From Alphaproteobacteria bacterium (GTDB lineage Bacteria > Pseudomonadota > Alphaproteobacteria > JAVJRE01), in the NCBI GenBank assembly GCA_040218575.1, contig JAVJRE010000002.1, forward strand, positions 1 to 64,000: DNA of 64,000 nucleotides, written 5' to 3'. Shown here one piece after another: positions 9,280 to 18,262 of the stretch (within the stretch, counting starts at the first letter, position 1; every line of letters begins with the position of its first letter). Under the pieces are notes generated by a model, which made no database searches, had not been told where the DNA came from, and saw nothing but the letters and a program-made list of their open reading frames with translations. The position numbers were made by a program, and so were the translations under genes.

Positions 9280-9355
9280 TTACAATGGCATAAATGGTGA
9301 GATTGAAGCGCCGTTGAATGGTGCCGCCGGACTTTGGCGGAAGTCGGCGGGGCAG

Positions 9356-10351
9356 CTACCAGCGGACCAGCGCCGAGCCCCAGGCGAAGCCGCCGCCCAT
9401 GGCCTCCAGCAGCAGCAGATGGCCCGGCTGAATGCGACCATCGGCCACCGCCTCGGCCAGGGCCAGCGGCACCGACGCGGCGGAGGTGTTGGCGTGGTGG
9501 TCAATGGTCATCACCACCCGCTCCAGCGGCAGGTTGAGACGCTGGGCGGTGCCTTCGAGAATCCGCCGATTGGCCTGGTGCGGCACGATCCAGTCGATGG
9601 CCGATGGGGCCAGACCATGGTGGGTCAGGGTTTCGTCCACCGCATCGGCCAGGTTTCTGACGGCGTGGCGAAAGACCTCGCGCCCGTTCATGCGCACATG
9701 GCCGGTGGTGCCCGTGGAAGACGGACCGCCATCGGTGTGCAGCAGGCCGGCCTGGCGGCCGTCGGTGTGCAGGTGGACCGAGTGAATACCCGGCATCTCC
9801 AGGCCGCCATCGCCGGCGGTGGCCTGCAGCAGCACGGCGCCAGCCCCGTCGCCGAACAGGACGCAGGTGGCGCGGTCGCTCCAGTCAACCAGACGGGAGA
9901 AAGTCTCGGCGCCGATGACCAGCACGGTCCGGGCCTGGCCGAGACGGATGAAATTGTCGGCCTGGGCCAGGGCAAAGATGAAGCCGGCGCATACCGCCTG
10001 GATATCAAAGGCGAAGCCGCGGGTCATGCCGAGACGGGCCTGAACGGTGGTCGCCGTCGCCGGAAAGGTCTGGTCAGGGGTGGTGGTCGCCAGAATCACC
10101 GCATCCACCTGGTCGGCCGCGACCCCGGCGTGGGCAAGCGCCGCCGTCGCCGCCGCCACCGCCAGGTCGGAAGTCATCTCGCCATCCGCCGCCACGTGAC
10201 GCTGGTGGATGCCGGTGCGCTCGCGGATCCAGGCGTCGGAGGTATCGACCGTGCGGGCCAGCTCTTCATTGTCCACAATGCGGGCCGGCAGGGCAGCGCC
10301 ACAGCCGGTTATGCGCGCCCGCAACAGGGCGGGGGACGGGCCGCCGTTCAT
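9356..10351 (-). CDS. fabH: Beta-ketoacyl-ACP synthase III (FabH)
   Basis: Starts fatty-acid synthesis by condensing acetyl-CoA with malonyl-ACP in the cytoplasm. The 331-residue protein has the thiolase fold with the catalytic triad visible: Cys in AVCAGFIFAL, His in IVPHQANRRI and Asn in HHANTSAASVPLAL. SDAWIRERTGI near the N-terminus and GGGFAWGSALVRW at the end are family signatures. The start at 10351 (MNGGPSPALLRARITGCG) gives the usual length; in-frame sequence up to 10507 has no homology. It lies 46 bases after plsX in the standard plsX-fabH pair and may be transcribed with it and rpmF. In an organism with an RpfF-like enzyme, FabH specificity would also shape the signal's chain. Confidence 0.95.
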   Translation of the reverse strand: MNGGPSPALLRARITGCGAALPARIVDNEELARTVDTSDAWIRERTGIHQRHVAADGEMTSDLAVAAATAALAHAGVAADQVDAVILATTTPDQTFPATATTVQARLGMTRGFAFDIQAVCAGFIFALAQADNFIRLGQARTVLVIGAETFSRLVDWSDRATCVLFGDGAGAVLLQATAGDGGLEMPGIHSVHLHTDGRQAGLLHTDGGPSSTGTTGHVRMNGREVFRHAVRNLADAVDETLTHHGLAPSAIDWIVPHQANRRILEGTAQRLNLPLERVVMTIDHHANTSAASVPLALAEAVADGRIQPGHLLLLEAMGGGFAWGSALVRW

Positions 10352-10397
10352 GGCCGCCGCGCCCGCGGCGACCGCGGCACCATCAGGACGACCGCCA

Positions 10398-11459
10398 TTA
10401 CTGCGCCGCGGCCCGCTTATCGGCGTCGAGAGCCGACCCCAGAGCGGCGTAATCGCGGCCAATCTGCTCATTGGCGCCATGGCGCAGCAGATCCACCGCC
10501 ACGCCAACCGCGTTGGCGAAGCCGATGGCGTCGGTACCGCCGTGGCTCTTCACCACCACGCCGTTGAGCCCCAGAAACATGGCGCCGTTGTAATACCGCG
10601 GGTCAGTCCGCTGCGACACCTGGCGCAGGACGTTGCGGGCCAGCACATAGCCAAGGCGGGCCAGCAGTGAGTTGGCAAAGGCGCGGCGCAGGAAATGGCT
10701 GTAAAGCCGGGCTGTGCCCTCGGCCACCTTGAGCGCCACATTGCCGGTAAAGCCATCGGTCACCACCACATCGACGGTTCCCGCCGGCAGATCATTACCT
10801 TCCACAAAGCCGGTGAAGGTGATGGGCAGTTGTGCGTCGTCCAGCGTGTCGGCAGCGGCACGGATCTCCGCATGACCCTTGACGTCTTCCTCGCCGATAT
10901 TGAGCAGGGCAACGCTCGGCCGCTCGATACCCAGCACACAGCGGGCAAAAACCTCCCCCATTACCGCAAACTGTACCAGGTGACGGGCATCGCACTCCAC
11001 ATTGGCGCCGAGATCGAGCATGACGCTCTCGCCACGCTCAGTGGGAAAGATGCTGGCGATGGCCGGCCGGTCTATGCCCGGCAGAGTCCGCAGGATGAGC
11101 TTGGACATGGCCATCAGCGCGCCGGTATTGCCAGCGGAGACGACACCATCGGCCTGGCCGTCTTTCACCGCCTGTATGGCCAGCCACATGCTGCTCTGGC
11201 GACCCTGCCGAATGGCAATGGACGGTTTTTCCTCGTTGCTGACAGCGTCCGGCGTGTGGACGATGCGCGCCGCCTCGGCCAGTGCCGGGTGAGCGGCGGC
11301 CAGCGAGCCGATGCGGGCTTCGTCGCCAAAAAGGAGAAAGCGCACTTCCGGATAGCGAACACGGGCAAGAGCGGCCCCGGCGATGACCATCTCCGGCGCC
11401 TGATCGCCGCCCATGGCGTCCAGCGCAATCGTCAGAGGCTCGGTCCCGGAGGCAGTCAC
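10398..11459 (-). CDS. plsX: Phosphate acyltransferase PlsX
   Basis: Converts acyl-ACP to acyl-phosphate for PlsY at the first step of phospholipid synthesis; peripheral to the inner membrane. The 353-residue protein opens with LTIALDAMGGDQAPEMVIAGA, the PlsX signature, and contains SIAIRQGRQSSMWLAIQAV, DLGANVECDARHLVQFAVMG and VVTDGFTGNVALKVAEGTA, all conserved in the family. The start is GTG 11459, preceded by GAGGG. It lies between rpmF and fabH in the conserved rpmF-plsX-fabH order. Confidence 0.95.
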   Translation of the reverse strand: MTASGTEPLTIALDAMGGDQAPEMVIAGAALARVRYPEVRFLLFGDEARIGSLAAAHPALAEAARIVHTPDAVSNEEKPSIAIRQGRQSSMWLAIQAVKDGQADGVVSAGNTGALMAMSKLILRTLPGIDRPAIASIFPTERGESVMLDLGANVECDARHLVQFAVMGEVFARCVLGIERPSVALLNIGEEDVKGHAEIRAAADTLDDAQLPITFTGFVEGNDLPAGTVDVVVTDGFTGNVALKVAEGTARLYSHFLRRAFANSLLARLGYVLARNVLRQVSQRTDPRYYNGAMFLGLNGVVVKSHGGTDAIGFANAVGVAVDLLRHGANEQIGRDYAALGSALDADKRAAAQ

Positions 11460-11503
11460 GTCAGCACCCTCGCCCGGCCGCGCGCCAGGACCAGCCTGGT
11501 CCG

Positions 11504-11686
11504 TCAGGCCGTCGCCTGCTCAACGACCTCGCGGCCGTCATAATATCCGCACTGTGCGCACAGATGGTGCGGTCGCTTGCGCTCGCCACAGTTGGGACAC
11601 TCAATATTGGCAGCCGGCGTCAGCGCATCATGGGAACGTCGCATATTGCGCTTCGATTGCGACTTTTTTTGCTTTGGAACAGCCAT
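11504..11686 (-). CDS. rpmF: 50S ribosomal protein L32
   Basis: A 60-residue basic protein of the large ribosomal subunit. [20 protein letters not shown] is the typical L32 N-terminus, and [20 protein letters not shown] is a four-cysteine zinc ribbon, so this is the zinc-binding form. The start at 11686 has AAGGAAG eight bases upstream; the frame stays open far upstream but that part is not L32. It heads the rpmF-plsX-fabH series. Its leader contains a direct repeat (11733-11768). Confidence 0.97.
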   Translation of the reverse strand: MAVPKQKKSQSKRNMRRSHDALTPAANIECPNCGERKRPHHLCAQCGYYDGREVVEQATA

Positions 11687-11732
11687 CGTCGTGCTTCCTT
11701 TGCACCCTTGTGCGTCATGCCGCCGGCCAGCA

Positions 11733-11768
11733 GCCGGTCCAAGCCAGCCCCGGCCGGTCCAAGCCAGC
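11733..11768. repeat. Direct repeat, two 16-base copies, upstream of rpmF
   Basis: GCCGGTCCAAGCCAGC occurs at 11733-11748 and again at 11753-11768, a 20-base period. The region 11687-11975 between rpmF and the DUF177 gene holds no convincing gene, so the repeat lies in the probable leader or promoter zone of rpmF. On the minus strand each unit reads GCTGGCTTGGACCGGC. Its role is unknown. Confidence 0.7.
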
Positions 11769-11975
11769 AGGTATCTACCGGGAATAGAGGCGTCTGTGTA
11801 GCCAAAAAGCCCGAACGCGGCAAGCGGCGCGACGACAACCGGTAGCAACCGGGCGCAACACGAGGCAAGCAGAAGCTCCGCAGACGGCGCCCAGACCGCA
11901 TGGTGGCGCCACGCGGTGCAAGCCGGCCGGCGGCACCCGGTGGGCACCTCCCGGCCCGTGACCGCAGCCGTCCGG

Positions 11976-12539
11976 CTAGCCGCGGTCCCCGCTGCCTTTC
12001 GCCTGACGCCGGGCCAAAGCCGCCTTCAGATCAGCCAGCGGCCGCTGTCGGCCGCTGCTGTCGGCCGCCGGTTCCGGTGCATCGCGGTGGCGTGGCCACG
12101 GGTTCATGGCCAGGCCCAGTTGCTGGGCGACAACTTCTCCCAGATCCAGCGGCCCGCTCGGCAGCGGTTCCACATCCCCGGCATACGGATCATAGGATTC
12201 CGCTTCATATTCAGTTGGTTGCGGCTCGTCGCTGAAAAACACCTCGAATGTTTCGTCGATGTGTTCGGGGACCGGTTCGAGGGTCGCCACACAGCGCTGG
12301 ACAATCTCTGCGCAGAGCCGGCCACGCACCGCCACAGGCCCGTCATGGCGCGGTCGGGAAATCGTCAGCTCGGCGCTCAGGGAGTCAAGCGCCAGCAAGG
12401 CAAACCGGCGGGCCAGCGCCGTCTGCTCATGGGGGCTGGCCGTGATGCGGCGCACCACGGGACCGCCCGACAGGGCTTCCAGCGGCAATGGCCGGGACAT
12501 TTCCGGTGGCGGCGGCGCGGCAGGCGGCGCGGCCGTCAT
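11976..12539 (-). CDS. YceD/DUF177-family protein
   Basis: A 187-residue cytoplasmic protein of the YceD (DUF177) family, which almost always sits beside rpmF; in plants and bacteria relatives have been linked to 23S rRNA accumulation. Visible family features are the central [22 protein letters not shown] strand pair, the acidic loop [10 protein letters not shown], and [21 protein letters not shown], corresponding to the conserved D(L).E.i.eql.LalP segment. Only one Cys of the family's frequent CxxC pair is at the expected place. The ATG overlaps the upstream chaperone stop (ATGA). The molecular role is not established. Confidence 0.8.
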   Translation of the reverse strand: MTAAPPAAPPPPEMSRPLPLEALSGGPVVRRITASPHEQTALARRFALLALDSLSAELTISRPRHDGPVAVRGRLCAEIVQRCVATLEPVPEHIDETFEVFFSDEPQPTEYEAESYDPYAGDVEPLPSGPLDLGEVVAQQLGLAMNPWPRHRDAPEPAADSSGRQRPLADLKAALARRQAKGSGDRG

Positions 12540-13147
12540 TGCGCCGCTCCGACCGGGGCCAGGGCCGGCACAAAGGGGTCAGGCGACGGTAGCCGCAGCT
12601 TTCCGGCCGCCAACTGCGCCGCCGGCCAGGCGCGAAGCGCGTCACGTGCCGCCACCGCATAGGCGGCGAGCGCCGCGGCAGCCGGCAACTGTCCGTGGTC
12701 CCCGTCGCCGCCGCGCCAGATATTGCGCCACAAGGCATCGGCCAGGGCGGCCGACGGCAGACCCGGCGGCGACTGACGAAGCAGTGCGCCATAGGTGTCG
12801 AGCCGGCCGTAGAAGGCCCGGGCCATGCGCCGCATACGCGGCGCCACCCCCATATCACCGGCCCCCATTTCGCGCAGGCTGATATCCATATCGTCAACGA
12901 AGGCGGCGGACACGCGCCGGCTCAGTTCGTCGAGGGCCGGCCCCTCCTCATGACAGCGCAGCAACACCAGCCCCACATGCAGCGCAATCAGGTCAAATCG
13001 CCCATCCACGGAATCGGCTACGGCAAAGCCGTCGGCACGATAGAACACCGGCTGGCGAGCCTGCGCCACGGCGGCAGTGTAAAGCGCGACCGCCGCAGCG
13101 CGACGAGCTCGTCCGGCAGGCGATATCAGAAGGCGCGACAGGAACAT
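12536..13147 (-). CDS. Ubiquinol-cytochrome c chaperone (CBP3/UQCC family)
   Basis: Probable assembly factor for cytochrome b of the bc1 complex. The family core is clear: ALYTAAVAQARQPVFY, DSVDGRFDLIALHVGLVLLR, AFVDDMDISLREMGAGDMGV and MRRMARAFYGRLDTYGALL. Length from the chosen start is 203 residues. ATG 13147 is chosen because the conserved region begins directly after it (MFLSRLL), though no strong ribosome site precedes it; the frame is open up to 13450 but that part has no recognisable homology. The stop overlaps the start of the DUF177 gene, and this pairing is common in alphaproteobacteria. Confidence 0.8.
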   Translation of the reverse strand: MFLSRLLISPAGRARRAAAVALYTAAVAQARQPVFYRADGFAVADSVDGRFDLIALHVGLVLLRCHEEGPALDELSRRVSAAFVDDMDISLREMGAGDMGVAPRMRRMARAFYGRLDTYGALLRQSPPGLPSAALADALWRNIWRGGDGDHGQLPAAAALAAYAVAARDALRAWPAAQLAAGKLRLPSPDPFVPALAPVGAAQ

Positions 13148-13383
13148 ATCAGCCAGACCATCCAGGCAAACCAGGGACAATACCGCAACATAAAGCCGGG
13201 GCGCCGCACCGGCGGCCGCACCGGAGAAAGCCCGCCAGTGCGGTTCCGCGTTATTGACAGGTTTCCGGGCGAGTGCCAAGTATCCGGCCGCTTGTCGCGC
13301 AGGGCCCTGCCAATTGCGGCGACGCTGCGCCACAGTGTTGGAGCCCACGTCAGTTGGAGCCCATCCCCAGGAGCATACCGCGC

Positions 13384-13944
13384 GTGAAAAATGGCCAAGC
13401 CAGAAAATCCCGTCCAGCCCCTGCGTCGCTGACGCATCCGGCAGGCGCACGCCGATCAGGCGGGCGGCGACGCGGCGGGCTGCGGCTTGTGCTTGGCGCC
13501 GGCCTGACCGCCCTCACCCTTTCGCTGGCCGCCTGCGCCGAAACCCTCAGTCTGCATGGTCATGTGCCCGACGCCGAACGGGAAGCGGAAATCGCCTCCA
13601 GCCAGGCGACCCAGCCGCAGGTGGCCGAGGCCCTGGGCTCGCCGTCCTTCATCGCGCCATTCGATGGAAATGTCTGGATCTACTTCTCGCAGGTCCAGAA
13701 GCAGGTCGCGTTCTTCACGCCGGAAATCGTCTCCCGCGACATTTTCCTGGTTGAGTTTGACGACAGTGGCCGGGTGCAGGATACGCGGCGATACACCATG
13801 GCGGATGGCAAGACCGTAACGCCGGTCGGACGGACGACACCGACCCTGGGCAACGAGCTGACGCTGTTGCAGCAATTATTCGGCAATTTTGGCCGGTTTG
13901 CCGGCACCGAACGACCGGTGACGGGCAATATTCCGACGCAGTAG
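13384..13944 (+). CDS. bamE: BamE/SmpA-OmlA family outer-membrane lipoprotein
   Basis: Component of the BAM machine that inserts beta-barrel proteins in the outer membrane. A hydrophobic signal segment ends in the lipobox LSLAAC, and the mature part has the BamE fold signatures: QVAEALGSPSFI (the usual G.t..qV...LG.P), NVWIYFSQVQKQVAFF and DIFLVEFDDSGRVQDTRRY. The tail carries TVTPVGRTTPTLGNELTLLQQLFGNFGRF, which is typical of alphaproteobacterial members. The start is tentatively GTG 13384, with AGGAG ten bases upstream; in-frame sequence extends to 13273 but overlaps the divergent chaperone. It is followed by a strong terminator. Confidence 0.85.
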   Translation: MKNGQARKSRPAPASLTHPAGARRSGGRRRGGLRLVLGAGLTALTLSLAACAETLSLHGHVPDAEREAEIASSQATQPQVAEALGSPSFIAPFDGNVWIYFSQVQKQVAFFTPEIVSRDIFLVEFDDSGRVQDTRRYTMADGKTVTPVGRTTPTLGNELTLLQQLFGNFGRFAGTERPVTGNIPTQ

Positions 13945-13989
13945 AGCAGGCCGCTTCCGGGCCCGCCGACCTCAATAGACGCCACCAAT

Positions 13990-14022
13990 GAAAAGGGCCG
14001 CGCGACCGGTGCGGCCCTTTTC
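13990..14022. terminator. Bidirectional rho-independent terminator between bamE and hppA
   Basis: GAAAAGGGCCGC (13990-14001) and GCGGCCCTTTTC (14011-14022) form a perfect 12-base stem around a 9-base loop. The A-run on one side and T-run on the other let it stop transcription in both directions, fitting its place between two convergent genes. Confidence 0.9.
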
Positions 14023-14079
14023 TCTGCTTTCGTCCCCGGCCCGTGCGGCACGTGCGGCCGGCGACGGTCGTTCCGCCGG

Positions 14080-16167
14080 TTATGCGGCGAGAATCACCAG
14101 CATCAGCAAGGCGACGATGTTGGTGATCTTGATCATCGGATTGATCGCCGGACCGGCGGTGTCCTTGTAGGGGTCTCCCACCGTGTCGCCGGTCACCGCC
14201 GCCTTGTGAGCGTCGGAGCCTTTGCCACCGTGGTTGCCGTCCTCAATATACTTCTTGGCATTGTCCCAGGCGCCGCCGCCGCTGGTCATGGAAATGGCGA
14301 CGAAGAGACCAGTGACAATGGTGCCGAGCAGCATGGCGCCGACCGCAATAAAGGCCTGCAACTGGCCGGCAACGGTCCAAATCACCAGCCACAGCACGAC
14401 TGGCGCCAGGATCGGCAGAAGCGACGGCAGAATCATCTCGCGGATCGCCGCGCGGGTCAGGAGGTCGACTGCCCGGCCGTATTCCGGCCGCGCCGTCCCT
14501 TCCATGATGCCCTTGATCTCGCGGAACTGACGGCGCACCTCGTGCACCACCTGCTGGCCGGCGCGGCCCACCGCCATCATGGCCATGGAGCCGAACAGAT
14601 ACGGCAGCAAGCCGCCGATGAAGAGGCCGACCACCACGTAGGGATCCTGCAGCCGGAAGGTGACGTCACCGGCCAGGCCCGGGAACAGCCGGGACAGTTC
14701 TTCTGTATAGGCGGCAAACAGCACCAGGGCAGCGAGGCCGGCCGAGCCGATGGCATAGCCCTTGGTCACCGCCTTGGTGGTATTGCCCACGGCGTCCAGG
14801 GCATCGGTGGTCCGCCGCACTTCCGGCGGCAGGTCAGCCATTTCCGCGATACCGCCGGCATTGTCGGTGACCGGCCCATAGGCATCGAGCGCAACCACCA
14901 TTCCGGCCAGAGCCAGCATGGTCGTGGCGGCGACGGAAATGCCGAACAGGCCCGCCAACTGAAACGAGGCGACGATACCGGCGGCGATGACGATCACCGG
15001 CAGCGCGGTCGCTTCCATGGAGACGGCAAGCCCCTGAATGACATTGGTGCCGTGGCCGGTTTCCGACGCCTGAGCGATCTGGCGCACCGGGCGATAGCGG
15101 GTGGCGGTGTAATACTCCGTGATCCACACCAGCAGGCCGGTGACGGCGAGGCCGACCAGCGCACAGTAATACAGCAGACGCAGACTGATTGGCTCGCCGT
15201 TCAGGCTGACCGTGTGGTCAAAGCCCCACAACCACCAGATAGCGCCGGCGATGAGCACGGCCGACAGCACGGCGGTGACCACCAGGCCCTTGTAGAGGGC
15301 GTTCATGATGTTGTTGGAGGCGCCGAGACGAACGAAATAGGAGCCCACCAGCGAGCCAATGATGCAGACGCCGCCGATCACCAGCGGGAAAAGCAGCATT
15401 TGCTCCAGATCAACACCGGTGAAGAAGATGGAGGCCAGCAGCATGGTGGCGACGATGGTCACCGCGTAGGTCTCAAACAAATCGGCCGCCATACCGGCGC
15501 AGTCGCCCACATTGTCGCCGACGGAGTCGGCAATGGCCGCCGGATTGCGCGGGTCGTCCTCGGGAATGCCGGCCTCGATCTTGCCCACCATATCGCCGCC
15601 CACATCGGCGCCCTTGGTGAAGATACCGCCGCCGAGACGGGCAAAAATGGAAATGAGCGAGCCGCCGAAGCTGAGCGCAACCAGGGCTTCGATCATGTGG
15701 AGAAGATCGGTCCCCAGCGCCTTGAGGACGAAGTAGTAGCCAGCGACGCCAAGCAAGCCGAGGCCAACCACCAGCATGCCGGTGACGGCGCCCGACTTGA
15801 AGGCGATGTTGAGGGCCGGCGCCAGGCCGCCGCTGCGGGCCGCCTCGGTGGTGCGCACATTGGCGCGGACCGAAACGTTCATGCCGATGAAGCCGGCGAC
15901 GCTGGAGAGGATCGCGCCAATGGCAAAACCGATCGCCACTTTCAGGCCGAGCAGCGCGCCCAGGCCAACGCACAAGACCACGCCGACAATGCCGATGGTG
16001 GTGTATTGCCGGCTGAGATAGGCCTGCGCGCCTTCCTGAATGGCGCCGGCGATCTCCTGCATCCGGTCGTTCCCGGCGGCGGCGGCGATGATGCTGCGGC
16101 TAGTGACAATGCCGTACAGAATGGCCAGCACGCCGCTGGCAACAATCAGCCACTCGATGGTCTGCAT
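14080..16167 (-). CDS. hppA: K+-insensitive pyrophosphate-energized proton pump (H+-PPase)
   Basis: A membrane pump that couples PPi hydrolysis to proton transport. The 695-residue protein has some 15-16 hydrophobic segments and the substrate-binding motif [20 protein letters not shown] with the following [31 protein letters not shown] carries Lys and Thr at the positions that distinguish K+-independent enzymes (GNTTKAxT) from K+-dependent ones. The C-terminal [21 protein letters not shown] is also conserved. The start at 16167 ([12 protein letters not shown]) has GGGAGAG upstream; the 21 residues before it in frame are not part of the family. It stands alone, facing bamE across a terminator. 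Confidence 0.95.
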   Translation of the reverse strand: MQTIEWLIVASGVLAILYGIVTSRSIIAAAAGNDRMQEIAGAIQEGAQAYLSRQYTTIGIVGVVLCVGLGALLGLKVAIGFAIGAILSSVAGFIGMNVSVRANVRTTEAARSGGLAPALNIAFKSGAVTGMLVVGLGLLGVAGYYFVLKALGTDLLHMIEALVALSFGGSLISIFARLGGGIFTKGADVGGDMVGKIEAGIPEDDPRNPAAIADSVGDNVGDCAGMAADLFETYAVTIVATMLLASIFFTGVDLEQMLLFPLVIGGVCIIGSLVGSYFVRLGASNNIMNALYKGLVVTAVLSAVLIAGAIWWLWGFDHTVSLNGEPISLRLLYYCALVGLAVTGLLVWITEYYTATRYRPVRQIAQASETGHGTNVIQGLAVSMEATALPVIVIAAGIVASFQLAGLFGISVAATTMLALAGMVVALDAYGPVTDNAGGIAEMADLPPEVRRTTDALDAVGNTTKAVTKGYAIGSAGLAALVLFAAYTEELSRLFPGLAGDVTFRLQDPYVVVGLFIGGLLPYLFGSMAMMAVGRAGQQVVHEVRRQFREIKGIMEGTARPEYGRAVDLLTRAAIREMILPSLLPILAPVVLWLVIWTVAGQLQAFIAVGAMLLGTIVTGLFVAISMTSGGGAWDNAKKYIEDGNHGGKGSDAHKAAVTGDTVGDPYKDTAGPAINPMIKITNIVALLMLVILAA

Positions 16168-16347
16168 CGCTGGACTCTCCCGACCCGGTGTATTTCCCTG
16201 AAAACCTGCGCCTGTCGCCATCAAACGCATCCGGCAAAGACCGGCGGACGACGGCGGCGGACAATGGCAGAAGGCGAAAACCGGCGCAACCGGCCGGCCC
16301 GACCGGAGCCGTCGGCGCCGGTCTGGCTGAAAGATAGGGTCTCCCGA

Positions 16348-17595
16348 CTACTCCGCCGGCGCCATTCGCGCGGCGCGACGCTTGAGGGCTATGCCCCAGG
16401 CCAGCGCCAGGCCGATCAAGGCGGTGGGAATGATGACCGCCAGATTGAGCGACAGCCAGCCGAAGATGTCATAGAGGATGGCCGACGACAGGGCGGTGGT
16501 GGCCACCGTGCCGAAGATCAGGAAATCGTTGAAGCCCTGGGTCTTGGCCCGCTCTGTCGGATGATAGGTCTCGGTCAGCAGGGTGGTGCCGCCGACGAAC
16601 AGGAAGTTCCAGCCGAGCCCAAGGGCGATGAGGCCGCCGAAGAAATTGGCCACATTGGTGCCGGAGAGATTGACGGCGATACACACCGCGTAGAGCGCCA
16701 CACCGGCGGCCATCACCTGCAGGACGCCGAACTTCTTGATCAGCGCGCCGGTAATGAAGGACGGGGCGAACATGGCAACGATGTGAGCCGAGATGACCCA
16801 GCCAACCACCGGCAAGGCATGATCGTGGGCGGTGATCGCCAGCGGGGTGGAGACCATCACCAGATTCATGATGCCGAAGCCGAAGGCCGCACCGACGGCG
16901 GCGACGATGAACATGGGCTGGCGGATAATCTGTGACAGAGGCCGGCCGCCGGACTTGCGCTCCGCTGCCGTCAGGCGCGGCACCTTGATAAACATCAGCG
17001 TGAAGAAGGCGGCAAGATGCAGGGCAATCATCACCAGATAACTGCCGGCGAACAGAATGGGTTCAAACATGCCAGCGGCGGAGGTGGCCAGTTGCGGGCC
17101 GATAAGCCCGGCAACCACGCCACCGGCCAGAACGTAGGAGACCGCCTTGGGCTTGAACGAGTCTTCCGCCGCCTCAACCGCGGCGAAACGATACTGCTGC
17201 ATGAAGGCGGCGAAGATGCCGATGATGAACATGCCGACGCACAGCATGATGAAATCGGCTTCGAAGATGGCCCATGTGCACAGCGCCGCCCCGACCATGG
17301 CGATGACGGTGCCGATCATGAACCCGGCCCGGCGACCGATGGCGCGCATAAGCAGGGCCGCCGGCATGGTCCCCAGCATGGTCGCAACAAACGACAGAGC
17401 CAGCGGCAGGGTACCGAGTTTTGGCGACCAGGCGAGCGATGTGCCCACCAGTATGGTGGTGGTGCCGATGATCGACTGGCCGGTCATGCCAAGGCCCTGG
17501 GCCATGGCCAGAAGCAAAATGGTAAGACGGGAGTGGGCGCGGACTTCCGCCAGGGGAGAGTCGGCCAGAGGGGGTGTTGCCATGGCGCGGGACAT
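16348..17595 (-). CDS. MFS transporter
   Basis: A 415-residue inner-membrane protein with about 12 predicted membrane helices in two halves. The first half has MLGTMPAALLMRAIGRRAGFMIGTVIAMVG, the loop 2-3 pattern (G...DR.GRR-like) of the major facilitator superfamily, and the central loop KVPRLTAAERKSGGRPLSQII separates the halves. Helix 7-8 sequence GFGIMNLVMVSTPLAI and ending ALKRRAARMAPAE are visible. The substrate cannot be told from the sequence. The start at 17595 (MSRAMATPPLADSP) is favoured by GGGAA upstream; ATG 17583 is possible, and the frame is open to 17760. Confidence 0.8.
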   Translation of the reverse strand: MSRAMATPPLADSPLAEVRAHSRLTILLLAMAQGLGMTGQSIIGTTTILVGTSLAWSPKLGTLPLALSFVATMLGTMPAALLMRAIGRRAGFMIGTVIAMVGAALCTWAIFEADFIMLCVGMFIIGIFAAFMQQYRFAAVEAAEDSFKPKAVSYVLAGGVVAGLIGPQLATSAAGMFEPILFAGSYLVMIALHLAAFFTLMFIKVPRLTAAERKSGGRPLSQIIRQPMFIVAAVGAAFGFGIMNLVMVSTPLAITAHDHALPVVGWVISAHIVAMFAPSFITGALIKKFGVLQVMAAGVALYAVCIAVNLSGTNVANFFGGLIALGLGWNFLFVGGTTLLTETYHPTERAKTQGFNDFLIFGTVATTALSSAILYDIFGWLSLNLAVIIPTALIGLALAWGIALKRRAARMAPAE

Positions 17596-17695
17596 TACAG
17601 CTTCGTTCCCACCGCCGGAAGCGGGTCCGTAGCGGCCTGGCGCCGCAGGCTTTGGTGCGCGGGTCGCGACCGTGCGCGAGTCGCTGCCGCGCCGG

Positions 17696-18178
17696 TCAAT
17701 GACCGCCGGACGAGGCCGTGGCAGGCTCGGCCTTCGTCGCCGGCACTGGCGCCTCCTCACCGGGCGCCAGCCGGTGGACCCGCACCGTACTGGCGACGGA
17801 CGCCGGCAAGTCGGCCGTCAGGGCGCCGGCCAGCAATGTGGTGAGCTGTACCGGCGGCGGCACGACGCCCCGCCGCGTTGCATCGGTCAGGGTCAGAAAT
17901 ACCGTCTGGCGCAGTCTGGGCAAGGCATGGGTCACATGATCCTGCTCTGACACCATGGCCACCGTCACCCACACGGAGATGGCGGCGCGCGGCACTTCGG
18001 CCTGTTCGCCGGTCAGCGCCAGCACAAAGGTATCCAGCAGAACCTCGCGAGGCTCGGCCAGAGCGGCGTCCACGATCTCGGTCCGGGGCGGTGGCGTCAG
18101 ATACTGCCACAGGAAGAGGCCGCCGCCGATACCGATGACAAGCGCGCCGGCGACTATGCCGATTTTCTTGAGGCTCAT
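17696..18178 (-). CDS. Conserved-looking membrane-anchored protein of unknown function
   Basis: A 160-residue protein with one N-terminal membrane helix (IGIVAGALVIGIGGGLFLW) and a periplasmic domain of about 110 residues: TPPPRTEIVDAALAEPREV, AAISVWVTVAM, LPRLRQTVFLTLTDATRR. The topology and the strand-rich FVLALTG.../ISVWVTVAM/..LRQTVFLTL pattern faintly recall FliL-like proteins, but I cannot make that assignment. The C-terminus is low-complexity (Pro/Ala/Glu/Ser). It lies between thiL and the MFS gene, same strand, 84 bases after thiL. Base composition and codon choice match the neighbours. Confidence 0.65.
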   Translation of the reverse strand: MSLKKIGIVAGALVIGIGGGLFLWQYLTPPPRTEIVDAALAEPREVLLDTFVLALTGEQAEVPRAAISVWVTVAMVSEQDHVTHALPRLRQTVFLTLTDATRRGVVPPPVQLTTLLAGALTADLPASVASTVRVHRLAPGEEAPVPATKAEPATASSGGH

Positions 18179-18262
18179 GGCGATGCGGACGGCTGTTAAT
18201 GGGCGCGTATATACCGGCGGGATGGCGACGCCCTATTACGCACCCTAGCGGTTCAGGACCGG

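Noticed and set aside
14206-16935. A 909-codon open frame on the plus strand
   Set aside because: It is antisense to hppA and the end of the MFS gene; composition is His/Gly/Gln/Asp-rich, no domain is present, and it merely reflects GC-rich codon structure of the real genes.
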